DNA of 64,000 nt from Methanobacterium sp. BAmetb5. GTDB lineage: Archaea; Methanobacteriota; Methanobacteria; Methanobacteriales; Methanobacteriaceae. The notes under the pieces were generated by a model, which searched no databases, was not told where the DNA came from, and saw only the letters and a list, made by a program, of their open reading frames with translations. The stretch is from the NCBI RefSeq assembly GCF_003491305.1, contig NZ_CP022706.1, positions 1,152,001-1,216,000 on the forward strand, given 5' to 3'. The number at the start of each line of letters is the position of its first letter. The first letter of the stretch is position 1. Below, in pieces: positions 19,999 through 36,233 of this stretch. Both the position numbers and the translations under genes were made by a program.

Positions 19999-21984
19999 CT
20001 ATACCTTAGCCACACCAATTCTAAGAGCATTCAGTATAACTGCCAGGCTGAGGCCCATATCCCCAATACCCACTGCCATCCACAGGGTAATCACCCCCAG
20101 AACTGCAAAAAGGGCAAAGGAACTTTTAACCATAATGGAGAGGGCCACATTCTGCTGGACCACCCCCATGGTTTTTCTGCTCAGTTTCACCAGATATTCC
20201 AGTTGGGATAGATCATCGTGCATCAGTGCCACATCTGCGGTTTCAATGGCCACATCTGAACCAACTGCACCCATAGCAATTCCTATATTGGCTTTTGCCA
20301 GTGCAGGAGCATCATTAACTCCGTCTCCCACCATGGCCACATTTCCATGTTGTTGTGCCAGTTCATTAATCTTATTCACCTTATCTTCCGGTAGTAAGCT
20401 ATGGTGGTATTCATCCAGACCTAACTGGGTGGCCACCCGGCAGGCAGTACCCTCGTTATCTCCAGTGAGCATGATGGTCTTAATTCCATTCTTTTTAAGG
20501 AAGGTAACTGTCTCCAGGGCACTATCCCTGATGCGATCCATGAGAACTATTAATCCCATAATTTCCTGTCCTTTTCCCAGGAGAACCGTGGTTTTACCCT
20601 CTGAATCATATTCTTTTAATTTTTCCCGGACCTCTTTACCCAGAATATCTTCGCCCTTTAAAGGATTTAACTGCTTAATAAATGTCATATTCCCTAAATA
20701 AAATATTTCTCCATGAATTTCGCCCTTTAATCCAGCACCAGCCGTGGATTTAAAGTTGGTAACGTCTTTCAGTTGGATATTTTCATCTTCTGCCTTTTTG
20801 ACTATGGCTTTGGCCAGGGGATGCTTGGAATGTAGTTCCAGGGAAGCCGCCAGTTGCAAGATATCATGTTGGGAATTACCATTGAAGGGAACTATCTCTG
20901 CTACTTCCAGGAGTCCCTCCGTTAATGTCCCGGTTTTGTCAAAGACCATGGCCTTCACATTTTTCATTTCCTCCACATATTCTCCACCTTTTATGAGAAC
21001 ACCCTTTCTTGTAGCTGCAGTTATCCCGGAAACCATGGAAACGGGGGTAGAAATGGCCAGAGCACAGGGACAGGACACCACCAGTAAAACCAGGGCACGG
21101 TAGAACCATTCCTCAAAGGACATTCCCAGGAAAAACGGTGGTACCACCGCCACGGTTACCGCAACCAGAATAACGCTGGGAGTGTAGTAAGTGGCGAATC
21201 TATCAATAAAGGCTTCTGTTTTGGATTTTTTATCTTTGGACTGGCGAACCAGTTCTATTATTCGGGATATAACAGTTTCATCTGATTTACGGGACACCTT
21301 AATTTCCAGGTAGCCCTCACGGTTGATGGTGCCGGCAAAAACTTCGTCACCATCTTTTTTGGTGACGGGCATGCTCTCCCCAGTTAGGGGAGACTGATCC
21401 ACTGCGGATTGTCCTTTGACCACCAATCCATCTAGAGGTATCTTGTCACCAGCACGAACTACCACTTTCTCCTCCAGGTCCACGGCATGAGTATGTATTT
21501 CAATTTCTCGGCCATTTCTAACAACATGGGCGGTTTCAGGTGCCAATTTAAGCAGGGCTGCTATTGAGCTACGTGCTCTTTCACTGGCATAGTCCTCTAA
21601 AAACTCGGCCACATAGAACAGAAACATAACTGCCGCACCCTCTTCACCATGACCAATGAGGAATGCCCCGGCAGCAGCAATGGTTATTAAGAAACTCATG
21701 TTGAATCTGAGCTTTAACAATCCTTTAAACGCGCTTTGAATTATTTCAAATCCAGCAATGGCCACCACAGCCAGGAAGGCAACCTCGGCCAGTATCCCCT
21801 GGCCCAGTAGATTCTCCAGCACTATCCCCAGGGCAAAAATTATGGCCGAGGTTACGATGATTTTTAGGGATTTTTGTTTCCATAATGGTTCTTTTTCTTG
21901 GAAAACATCTCCCCCGCAGCAGGTACACATTTCAGACGAGTTTTGATCCGCTTTACACTGTTGATTATCTTGATCTTTGGACAT
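19999..21984 (-). CDS. Zn/Cd/Pb-type P1B ATPase
   Basis: 661 residues. A short Cys-rich N-terminus (MCTCCGG) replaces a full metal-binding domain. The core has SCPCAL near residue 305 (ion site), phosphorylation loop DKTGT near 347, HP near LHSKHPLA, and TGDN/GDGVNDAP. The last helices carry GIGDMGLS, the helix-8 aspartate typical of ZntA-type (P1B-2) pumps for zinc, cadmium or lead. It exports metal from the cytoplasm. An SmtB-like operator sits in its promoter (22090-22103), but no SmtB-type gene is adjacent. Confidence 0.9.
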   Translation of the reverse strand: MSKDQDNQQCKADQNSSEMCTCCGGDVFQEKEPLWKQKSLKIIVTSAIIFALGIVLENLLGQGILAEVAFLAVVAIAGFEIIQSAFKGLLKLRFNMSFLITIAAAGAFLIGHGEEGAAVMFLFYVAEFLEDYASERARSSIAALLKLAPETAHVVRNGREIEIHTHAVDLEEKVVVRAGDKIPLDGLVVKGQSAVDQSPLTGESMPVTKKDGDEVFAGTINREGYLEIKVSRKSDETVISRIIELVRQSKDKKSKTEAFIDRFATYYTPSVILVAVTVAVVPPFFLGMSFEEWFYRALVLLVVSCPCALAISTPVSMVSGITAATRKGVLIKGGEYVEEMKNVKAMVFDKTGTLTEGLLEVAEIVPFNGNSQHDILQLAASLELHSKHPLAKAIVKKAEDENIQLKDVTNFKSTAGAGLKGEIHGEIFYLGNMTFIKQLNPLKGEDILGKEVREKLKEYDSEGKTTVLLGKGQEIMGLIVLMDRIRDSALETVTFLKKNGIKTIMLTGDNEGTACRVATQLGLDEYHHSLLPEDKVNKINELAQQHGNVAMVGDGVNDAPALAKANIGIAMGAVGSDVAIETADVALMHDDLSQLEYLVKLSRKTMGVVQQNVALSIMVKSSFALFAVLGVITLWMAVGIGDMGLSLAVILNALRIGVAKV

Positions 21985-22089
21985 AGAAAATTCCCCTATA
22001 TACTGGTTAACTTGGTGATTTTTTTTGAATCCATTTTTGTGTTGGAATCAAGTTGAGGGAACACGAAGATTCTACAATATATGTTCATA

Positions 22090-22117
22090 TGAATAGCTGT
22101 TCAATTGAGTATATATA
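22090..22117 (-). promoter_or_regulatory. Promoter of the Zn/Cd ATPase with SmtB/ArsR-like operator
   Basis: TGAATAGCTGTTCA at 22090-22103 is a near-perfect palindrome that closely resembles the known SmtB/CzrA/ZiaR operator form (TGAACA..TATTCA with changes). A minus-strand TATA (TATATATA, about 22111-22117) lies just upstream. The operator therefore falls between TATA and the expected transcript start. Confidence 0.5.
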
Positions 22118-22197
22118 ATTTTGGGATTTACCAGAACCAAAAGTTTGCCAGAACCAAAAATATTAATGGGGAGCGGGTTCAACTTAAGTAGTGCAAT

Positions 22198-22284
<87 letters not shown>

Positions 22285-22557
22285 ACAATTTAATTAAGTC
22301 CAGTTCTAATTTTTAAAAATGAATTTAAGGATATATGCCTATTTTTTCACATTTCTCCCCAAGAGTATCCCCTAAAAATACTGATCCACACTATCAAAAT
22401 ATTAATATATATTAAATGAATATTACAATGTGTTCTATATTATGAGACATATACTTAGGACACGCTGTGCTGGATTCAATTTAATAACATATTAATAAGT
22501 CCTTAAATCCCTTATTAAACAGTTATATCCCGTAAAGATGAATTGGTTTATGGTATC

Positions 22558-23988
<1,431 letters not shown>

Positions 23989-24057
23989 CTTTGAGAATAG
24001 GTATTAAATCTTGAAAAGAATATCTTGAAAAAGTTTTAATAACCTAAATTAGAATGA

Positions 24058-26068
<2,011 letters not shown>

Positions 26069-26165
26069 GACGCACCCCCTATATGTCTTAGGTAAATTTT
26101 ATGATCAGCAGATCTTATGGTTTTTTTGTTTGTAAACCGCAAACTTGATAAAGTACATCCCATAT

Positions 26166-26202
<37 letters not shown>

Positions 26203-26290
26203 GTAGGTAGTAAAAAAATAAGTAAAAAAAATAATAGTTATAATTCAATGGCATAGTCTTGCAAGTATAGGTCACCCTATCCCCTTGAGC

Positions 26291-26793
<503 letters not shown>

Positions 26794-26819
26794 TTAAATA
26801 AGTTAAAGGAAGGATAAAA

Positions 26820-27354
<535 letters not shown>

Positions 27355-27426
27355 ATAGATTGAGTGTACTCCACAAAAAGATCATACACTTATTAGTTTA
27401 GATTAAATCCATAAGAAGGGATTAAA

Positions 27427-27927
<501 letters not shown>

Positions 27928-28014
27928 GGTTAAAAGCTTTTGGATAAATAAATAATTTAGGTAAGAAAAATAATAGGACTAATTAACCATTATTCAGATA
28001 AAAGAGAGTGTAAC

Positions 28015-28719
<705 letters not shown>

Positions 28720-28906
28720 TGGGAGTTAAATTAGGTGAAAACATTTGATTACTCCATAGGAGTTCGCTAATTTTTTTAGAATAATAATAGCAAAAAGAGG
28801 TAGGTGCCCAAAAATACTTTTCAACTGCCCTTGGCAAAATTACATATTAATCTCTATTTCATAATTTATATTAATTCACAATGAAAAAAAATGGAGTTGT
28901 TTAACT

Positions 28907-29371
28907 ATGGCAATTGAAATAAAAACAATACCCCAGTACCAAGTAGCATTCATACACCAGAAAGGTAGCTATACCCAGATCCCCGAGGTTCTGGGGAAGG
29001 TGGTGGGCTGGCTCATGACCCAGGACGTGGAAATACAGATGCCCATTTACGGTACCTACTACAACAGTCCCCACGAAGTTAGCGAAGAAGAACTGGACTG
29101 GGAGGTTGGAGCTGCATTTACCGGTAAATTAAAAGAAGGAACAGAGAATATTCATATTAAAACCATCCCCGAACACCAAGCTGTTTCCACTGTTTTCCAG
29201 GGCCCTTATGGTGAGGCATCATCAGTTTACATGGATTTAATCGAATACACCCAGAAAGAAGGATACCAGATTGCGGGTGCTCCCCTGGAAAGTTATTTAA
29301 ACAGCCCAGATGAGGTAGCAGAAAGTGAACTGTTAACTGAAATCCAGTTTCCAGTGGTGAAAATACAATAA
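28907..29371 (+). CDS. GyrI-like (AraC effector-binding domain) protein
   Basis: 154 residues, one stand-alone GyrI-like domain made of two SHS2 repeats. It begins IEIKTIPQYQVAFIHQKGSY, followed by YGTYYNSPHEVSEEELDWEVG, then EHQAVSTVFQGPYGEA and a final acidic strand. Such domains bind small hydrophobic molecules or act as gyrase inhibitors, and some are lone ligand sequesterers. A closely similar paralog is at 30243-30704 on the other side of the TMEM175 gene. A strong terminator follows. Confidence 0.82.
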   Translation: MAIEIKTIPQYQVAFIHQKGSYTQIPEVLGKVVGWLMTQDVEIQMPIYGTYYNSPHEVSEEELDWEVGAAFTGKLKEGTENIHIKTIPEHQAVSTVFQGPYGEASSVYMDLIEYTQKEGYQIAGAPLESYLNSPDEVAESELLTEIQFPVVKIQ

Positions 29372-29401
29372 GCAAGGGTTTTCAAAAAAAATAACCAAAA
29401 A

Positions 29402-29455
29402 TCTCACTATATACAATCTCCCCGTTACAATTTCTTAGTGAGAGTTTTTTTTTTT
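29402..29455 (+). terminator. Hairpin terminator with T11
   Basis: TCTCACTA (29402-29409) pairs with TAGTGAGA (29436-29443), followed by one G and eleven T (29445-29455). It ends the GyrI-like gene just before the convergent TMEM175 gene. Confidence 0.7.
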
Positions 29456-30062
29456 ACTGGATCAATTTCTTGGCCAGGGGACTGGCTAAATAGACCAGGT
29501 TAGCCCAGGCAAAGAAATAGTAAGATAAAAGAAGAGCTATTATTGATAAAACCGGTAAAATCATGCTGATCCGGGTAATCTGCTTTTTGGATGATTCATC
29601 CATGTTTTCATCCACCAATCCTTTACGGACGGCATAAATCCAGTTTACACAATACAGAACTCCGGCAAAAAACAGGTTCAACTGGAATATCACACTGGCA
29701 CTGAAATATTGGCCGAATGTTCCTATTATCTCGGTGGAAAAGGGCACCATGGCTATAAAAAGTAACCAAAAAACGTTTATAGTGATCAAATTGGTGTCGG
29801 AACGTTTAATAAAGAAAAACTGCTGGTGGTTAACTCGCCAGAACCCCGCCAGTATCCAGAAACTGAGTGCATAACTTAACAACTTAGGCCATAACAGCCA
29901 TAATTGGTGTAGGAATGCCCCTTCAGTCAATGCAGAAGACATGTCGGGTACTCCTATGCTTAAAACCAGTAAGGTCATGGCAATGGCAAATATACCATCC
30001 ACCAGTGTTTCAATACGACTGGTGGTAACCCAGTTATTTATTGAATCCGAATGAGTTCTCAT
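29454..30062 (-). CDS. TMEM175/DUF1211-family potassium channel-like protein
   Basis: 202 residues with about six membrane helices. The first helix carries VDGIFAIAMTLLVLSIGVP, the family signature (usual form FsDGvfAIAmTLLvl) whose hydrophobic residues line the pore of bacterial and archaeal TMEM175 channels. Family members conduct potassium or protons. It lies between two paralogous GyrI-like genes and converges on the first of them. Confidence 0.82.
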   Translation of the reverse strand: MRTHSDSINNWVTTSRIETLVDGIFAIAMTLLVLSIGVPDMSSALTEGAFLHQLWLLWPKLLSYALSFWILAGFWRVNHQQFFFIKRSDTNLITINVFWLLFIAMVPFSTEIIGTFGQYFSASVIFQLNLFFAGVLYCVNWIYAVRKGLVDENMDESSKKQITRISMILPVLSIIALLLSYYFFAWANLVYLASPLAKKLIQ

Positions 30063-30242
30063 TACAATATGGTTTATTTACACTTCCGGATATAATTATG
30101 GGATGAGATAGATGAAAAAATATGTTTTGCCTTTTTAATGCAGCAGTATCGGGTTATTCCAACCAATCAAGCTAAAATAATGTGATGAAGTAAAGGGCAA
30201 AACTAGTTTAAAATAGAACACCAAGGTAGTTATGGTGTAACC

Positions 30243-30704
30243 ATGGAAGTAAAAGAGAAAAGGATTAAAGAAACCTACGTGGCCTACATCCCACACCACG
30301 GAAGTTATGATAAGATTCCAGAGTATATTGAAGAAATCAAACAATGGATAAATGAAAAAGGCCTTAAAACTAATGGCCAGGCCTATGGAACCTACCTTAA
30401 CAGCCCAGAAGATGTGGCTGAAGAAGATCTGCAATATGAAATTGGATTCTCCTTTGAAGGTAATGCTATGCCCGAAGGCAAAATAGGTATTAAAGAAATG
30501 CCCGAACATACTGTTCTAACTGCCCTACACCAAGGACCTTATACCAAAGTAGGGCCAATTATACACGGTTTAGCCGAATATGCAGTTGAAAATGGTTATG
30601 ATGTTGTGGGACCAATAACTGAAGTATACCTCAATGATCCCGCCCAAGTTCCCGAAGGGGAACTCTTGACTGAGGTACAGCTTCCCGTGATAAAAATTAA
30701 ATGA
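30243..30704 (+). CDS. GyrI-like protein, paralog of the one at 28907
   Basis: 153 residues. It has the same two-repeat plan and the same landmarks as the first copy: VAYIPHHGSYDKIPEYI, YGTYLNSPEDVAEEDLQYEIG, then EHTVLTALHQGPYTKVGPI and EVQLPVIKIK at the end. The two copies are clearly related but diverged, so the duplication is not recent. Function as for the family: small-molecule binding. The paralogs flank the TMEM175 gene. Confidence 0.82.
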   Translation: MEVKEKRIKETYVAYIPHHGSYDKIPEYIEEIKQWINEKGLKTNGQAYGTYLNSPEDVAEEDLQYEIGFSFEGNAMPEGKIGIKEMPEHTVLTALHQGPYTKVGPIIHGLAEYAVENGYDVVGPITEVYLNDPAQVPEGELLTEVQLPVIKIK

Positions 30705-31575
<871 letters not shown>

Positions 31576-32102
31576 ATAGATTAACTATTAAATTGCCCTA
31601 TTTTTTATTTTTACTCCCTATTATCCTTATTTTTAAAATTAAATCAATTAGTGCAATTCTTGCTATTTTATTCCCTTCTTCATAAATTTATTCCTCTGAA
31701 GTATTTTCTAATAATTTAGTATTATTCCCTTTACCTCATTTTTTTTATAAATTTTTAAGAACTGTCATTAAACCATTTAGCTAATTAATAGGTTAAATGA
31801 ATAATTTCTAATTTTAAACAACTCTAATTATTATTGATGCATTTTACAGCCTTCTAAACTACATTCACACTCTATTCAGGAAAAATTTATATGGGAGGTG
31901 GATTTTATCTTTAAATCCTACTGATCTAGGGCTGTCAACATAACCCTTGTTGTATCCCCAAAATAATCATAGTCCTGCAAGTGTGATGGAAACATTCATA
32001 GTGTACTAAGCATTATGTTTGTACGAAAATAAGGTATGAAATAGATTGGGTATGAAAATACATTAAAATCAAAATTATCATTTCTGTACTTAAGGTGTCA
32101 AT
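31576..32102. other. AT-rich intergenic region
   Basis: There is no gene-like frame or RNA gene that I can recognise. Closest to trkA, GGTATGAAAT and GGTATGAAAA occur as a short direct repeat (about 32033 and 32050), possibly promoter-related. The remainder shows nothing. Confidence 0.3.
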
Positions 32103-32753
<651 letters not shown>

Positions 32754-32803
32754 GGTTAAGGTTATTTTTTCGGTCTCAATGATTTTTAAGGAATAATTCG
32801 TGC

Positions 32804-33169
32804 TTAAACCAATTCTCCCTGATTATCCCAAATTTGGTTAATGATATCTATAATTTTTGGATTAGACAAACTATAATGAACCCATACCCCTTCTTTACGC
32901 CATTTTAAGTAGCCTGCTTTTTTTAAAATGTTTAAATGGTGTGAAATAGTAGGTTGAGGTTTTTCCATAGCGGTGATAATTTCACAAACACATAACTCAC
33001 CGTGTTTCAACAGGTGGAGGATCTTTAAGCGGGTGGGATCCGCAAGGGCCTTTAGTGTATCGGCATTTTCGTACAGGACTTCATCATCAGGGAGGGTGGC
33101 CATGATCTTTTTCAACCTCTTAATCTGGTCTTCACCGGGCTTATCCCCACCAATTTCACATGCTTTCAT
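32804..33169 (-). CDS. arsR: ArsR-family metalloregulator
   Basis: 121 residues. The winged helix reads TLKALADPTRLKILHLL, then CEIITAMEKPQPTISHHLNILKKAGYLKWRKEGVWVHYSL. The helix-3 motif ELCVCE is the classic ELCVCDL As(III)/Sb(III)-binding site of ArsR, so the inducer is probably arsenite. An operator-like 16-base palindrome lies 21 bases upstream of the start and is almost repeated in front of the ArsM fusion gene, which links the repressor to that gene. A further Cys near the N-terminus (KACEIGG) could be a third ligand. Confidence 0.88.
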   Translation of the reverse strand: MKACEIGGDKPGEDQIKRLKKIMATLPDDEVLYENADTLKALADPTRLKILHLLKHGELCVCEIITAMEKPQPTISHHLNILKKAGYLKWRKEGVWVHYSLSNPKIIDIINQIWDNQGELV

Positions 33170-33189
33170 GGACTTGGTTATAACCTGTG

Positions 33190-33213
33190 ATATATTTAAA
33201 TATATGGATATTT
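33190..33213 (-). promoter_or_regulatory. arsR promoter with ArsR operator (site A)
   Basis: ATATATTTAAATATAT at 33190-33205 is a perfect 16-base palindrome followed by GGATATTT. The same block, with four changes in 24 positions, occurs at 36131-36154 upstream of the arsenite methyltransferase fusion gene. Both lie 16-21 bases from a start codon and overlap the only TATA-like sequence, as expected for a repressor site. Confidence 0.6.
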
Positions 33214-33296
33214 AGTGGGAAGGTGAAAATGGAATACCGAAAATGTCTATGTTTTGTAACCACCGGACAATATCCCCCTAGCAGGAGATTTTGCAT

Positions 33297-33833
33297 TTAC
33301 ATAGTCTCTGGATCCTGTTCTGCAATGCAGAATCCACAAACTGCACCAGGATTATCTTTTTGTCTTTCTTTCACCGGGCAGAGAAATTTTTCCCCATCAT
33401 ATTTCACCTGCAGGCCCCCAGGGAATGGTGTACCCACCGGATGAACCGATTCTGCCAGGATAAAGGTAGTGTAAAGAGAGATGATCTTGTAGATCTTAAA
33501 AAAGGCCGGATCAAATCCTCCCCCCTCTGCTGCCAGTTTTTCCTGTTCCTGTAATAACTGGACTGCATCTTGAACTTCTGCTATATCCAGAAGCTCATCA
33601 CTCTCTACGTGATGGACTTTAACCTCCTGGATTCGCATTATAAAAGCCTTAGTGTAAGACTCCAGGTATTCCTTTCGGTAGTTGCCCTGCACATATTTAG
33701 CATCATCTACAAGGAATAAACTGGCCCGTATTATGTCCTGAAGGCCAATTAAATTGGTTTCACTCCTTAAAATAGTGAAAAACTTCTTCGTGCCGATTTT
33801 TTGATAAGAGGGAATATCATCTATAGTTTCCAT
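33297..33833 (-). CDS. UPF0305/DUF2115 protein
   Basis: 178 residues. It matches the methanogen-specific UPF0305 family through its C-terminal hallmark CPVKERQKDNPGAVCGFCIAEQ, which holds three cysteines, and through ESVHPVGTPFPGG just before it. The N-terminal two thirds is helical. The cysteine arrangement suggests metal or cluster binding. No function is established. It lies between arsR and the DGC-domain gene on the same strand, with gaps of about 100 bases on either side. Confidence 0.8.
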   Translation of the reverse strand: METIDDIPSYQKIGTKKFFTILRSETNLIGLQDIIRASLFLVDDAKYVQGNYRKEYLESYTKAFIMRIQEVKVHHVESDELLDIAEVQDAVQLLQEQEKLAAEGGGFDPAFFKIYKIISLYTTFILAESVHPVGTPFPGGLQVKYDGEKFLCPVKERQKDNPGAVCGFCIAEQDPETM

Positions 33834-33933
33834 TTATTTCACTAATCCGGGTTAATAATTCACCTACTCATTTCAATTACTCATATAAAATTTCTGTGGA
33901 AGGTTAAACCCTGATGGTATGGACTAATTGATC

Positions 33934-34332
33934 CTATCCTTTATCTTCCTCTCTTAAATCATCCATGTCCTTTTTTACCTTCTTTTTCATGAATTCAACA
34001 CAAATTTCTCCTTCTTCATCCAATCTGGAAACATCAGAAGGTTTAAAATTTTCCTCTTTGAGTTCTTCCAGTACATTAAGAGTTTTAGCAGGAGTAACTC
34101 CCTTTTGATTAAGTATTTTGGTAGTGCAGTTACCATCACAGCCATTTATGGCAATAATGGGATATTTTTTAATTAAATTTCTAAAACCTTCCCTATCGGC
34201 AGCAGTGGCACCCATACAAATAGAAATCGTGTTTTCAGTCTCATTTACCGTGTCTGCAGAGGTTACACGGGCCACCAGACCATAGGGACTCATTCCACTG
34301 CAGGCAGCTAATGCTATTTTCTCAGAATTCAT
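33934..34332 (-). CDS. DGC-domain putative zinc-binding protein
   Basis: 132 residues. AACSGMSPYG near the start, CMGATA in the middle and INGCDGNCTTKIL near residue 70 are the conserved cysteine motifs of the DGC family (putative zinc-binding proteins). The acidic-basic C-terminal third is a tail outside the domain. It starts 34 bases after the ArsM fusion gene ends, on the same strand, so the two are probably one operon. DGC genes often accompany metal resistance loci; a role in binding arsenic or a methylated product is inference. Confidence 0.75.
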   Translation of the reverse strand: MNSEKIALAACSGMSPYGLVARVTSADTVNETENTISICMGATAADREGFRNLIKKYPIIAINGCDGNCTTKILNQKGVTPAKTLNVLEELKEENFKPSDVSRLDEEGEICVEFMKKKVKKDMDDLREEDKG

Positions 34333-34366
34333 TTTTCCATCTCCGGGAATATTCAGCCTAAGTATA

Positions 34367-36115
34367 TTAATTTTTTTTATCCTTCAACTTGGCATTTATT
34401 CGGTCAAATATATCTTTAACATGAGCATATCCCTTTTCATCGAAGGGACATGATTCTATACAGTAAGTACAGCCTTGTGTGCAACCTATACAACGAGCTT
34501 GAATAAATTCTATTTCCTTGTTACCGCAGCATGTTTTTTGTTCTATCAATGCTTTTTCTGGACAGGCTCTAATGCATTTACCACATTTTGCACAGTATTC
34601 CAGTATCCAGGAGTGCTCATTATGATTCTTAACCGGTAAATTTTCTATATTGGTCAGTATTGCTGAAATTTTCTGTCGAGGCCCCAGTTCCGGTGTTATT
34701 AACAGACCACTTTGCCCTATCCATCCTAAACCGGCCTCTTGACCCAGGGGTGAGAAATTTAACATGCTCCCGTAGGGATGGGCTACCTGGGTAGCAAAAC
34801 CCTGTGACCGGATAAAATCAGAGAGGGCGTAAGTTATGTTCCCCATTTTTTTATAGGTTGCATCATTTAATTCCTGGGCTTTTGAACCAGGGGGTGTTTC
34901 TATGATATCTTCACCCATTTCTAAGGTCAAAACAATGGCATTGGTGTAGGTGGGTTCCTCAGTGTTGACTAATTCCGGATTTATCCGGGTGTATCCAATA
35001 TCTACAATGCCCATTGCCTGGGCAAATTTCTCAAAATCCTCTAAAAAGCTATTGTTTACGGTATTTACAGGTTCCTTTGGATTTTCCACCAGAGATTCAT
35101 CAGGGAATTCTCCCCCACATCCACAGGAGCATTCATTATTCTCCTCGATTTGTGAGGTTGTTTCCGGTGACATCCCCTCACATCCGCAAACTTCACTTTC
35201 TCCAATTTTAGATGTTTCGGGAACTGTTTCACCAGAACATCCACAACTTTCACTTGTTTCACTAGTCTTAGATGATTTCAAAGCGGGCCCCTCACATCCG
35301 CACCGCTTGTTCTCTGGTTTAATTAGGGACCCCACTTCCAGGGGAGTTTTAATTGCCTTTATTTGTATACTGATTAATTTTCCTTTCAGGCGTTCATCCA
35401 GGTCAGTCTCTGTAAAGAAGTGGGCACCAATGACTTCTACTTTACCAAATCCTGCATTCTTTATGGTTTCCATGTATTCTTCTTTTTCCATGGCTCCTGC
35501 TGTGCATTCTGACCATGCTTGGAAGCTTTTCCGGATTTCATCAGGGAGATGGCCTTCAGTGACTATATCCGAAATTAATATTCTGCCTCCTTCTTTTAAA
35601 ACCCTGTAAACCTCCCTATAGGCTACAGATTTGTCTGGGGTGAGATTTATGACACAGTTACTAATTACCAGATCAACGGAATTATCTTCAAGGGGCAAAT
35701 TCTCTATTTCCCCCAGTTTAAACTCCACATTATGGTATCCTCCGGCTTTAGCATTTTCAAGGGCAGTTTCTACCATTTTTTCCGTCATATCTACCCCTAT
35801 GACCTTTCCACTTTCACCCACCTTGTTGGCTGCCAGAAATACATCTATTCCCCCACCAGACCCCAGATCCAGAACTGTTTCACCCTTTTTTATCTCAGCC
35901 AGGGCAGTAGGGTTGCCACATCCCAATCCAAATATGGCCTCGGCAGGGATGCTTTTTATTTCTTCCTCAGAATAGCCGACGGCTTTGGCTTGTTGGATTA
36001 TTCTGTCCACTCCTGTTTCGGAACAACAGGAACATGACGAAGAGTTTTCTTTAGCTGCAATTTTTGAATATCTTTCCTTTACAAAGTCTTTGATTTCTTT
36101 TTCCGTCAACTCCAA
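34367..36115 (-). CDS. ArsM arsenite methyltransferase fused to Cys-rich linker and QueG/RdhA-like Fe-S domain
   Basis: 582 residues in three parts. Residues 1-260 are ArsM-like: SAM loop [12 protein letters not shown], plus the three cysteines that bind As(III) ([24 protein letters not shown]) and a CSCC start. Residues about 270-345 are a linker with repeated CGC units (CGCEG, CGCSG, CGCEG, CSCGCGG). Residues about 355-582 resemble corrinoid iron-sulfur reductases of the epoxyqueuosine reductase and reductive dehalogenase type: [22 protein letters not shown], followed by two [4Fe-4S] sites ([12 protein letters not shown] and [16 protein letters not shown]). ArsM normally ends near residue 270, so this is a real fusion. 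It may couple reduction of As(V) species to methylation. Confidence 0.85.
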   Translation of the reverse strand: MELTEKEIKDFVKERYSKIAAKENSSSCSCCSETGVDRIIQQAKAVGYSEEEIKSIPAEAIFGLGCGNPTALAEIKKGETVLDLGSGGGIDVFLAANKVGESGKVIGVDMTEKMVETALENAKAGGYHNVEFKLGEIENLPLEDNSVDLVISNCVINLTPDKSVAYREVYRVLKEGGRILISDIVTEGHLPDEIRKSFQAWSECTAGAMEKEEYMETIKNAGFGKVEVIGAHFFTETDLDERLKGKLISIQIKAIKTPLEVGSLIKPENKRCGCEGPALKSSKTSETSESCGCSGETVPETSKIGESEVCGCEGMSPETTSQIEENNECSCGCGGEFPDESLVENPKEPVNTVNNSFLEDFEKFAQAMGIVDIGYTRINPELVNTEEPTYTNAIVLTLEMGEDIIETPPGSKAQELNDATYKKMGNITYALSDFIRSQGFATQVAHPYGSMLNFSPLGQEAGLGWIGQSGLLITPELGPRQKISAILTNIENLPVKNHNEHSWILEYCAKCGKCIRACPEKALIEQKTCCGNKEIEFIQARCIGCTQGCTYCIESCPFDEKGYAHVKDIFDRINAKLKDKKN

Positions 36116-36130
36116 CCACCTGTTAGTTTC

Positions 36131-36156
36131 ATATATTCAAATATATCGATATATAA
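36131..36156 (-). promoter_or_regulatory. Promoter of the ArsM fusion with ArsR operator (site B)
   Basis: ATATATTCAAATATAT at 36131-36146, followed by CGATATATAA, matches the arsR site at 33190 with only a few changes, including the GATAT that follows. It sits 16 bases upstream of the start codon at 36115. Confidence 0.6.
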
Positions 36157-36233
36157 ATAAATTGCCTATCCCCCTTATAAAGTTAACTAATAAATGCCCC
36201 CTTAGCATGAGCTGAAAGTTGTGAGGAATTTTT

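Noticed and set aside
31921..32040. Possible small RNA upstream of trkA
   Set aside because: No stable stem with a following T-run and no known RNA motif was found.
33187..33554. Plus-strand frames opposite the UPF0305 gene
   Set aside because: They overlap a minus-strand gene with clear family motifs and look like shadows, though one starts close to the arsR operator.
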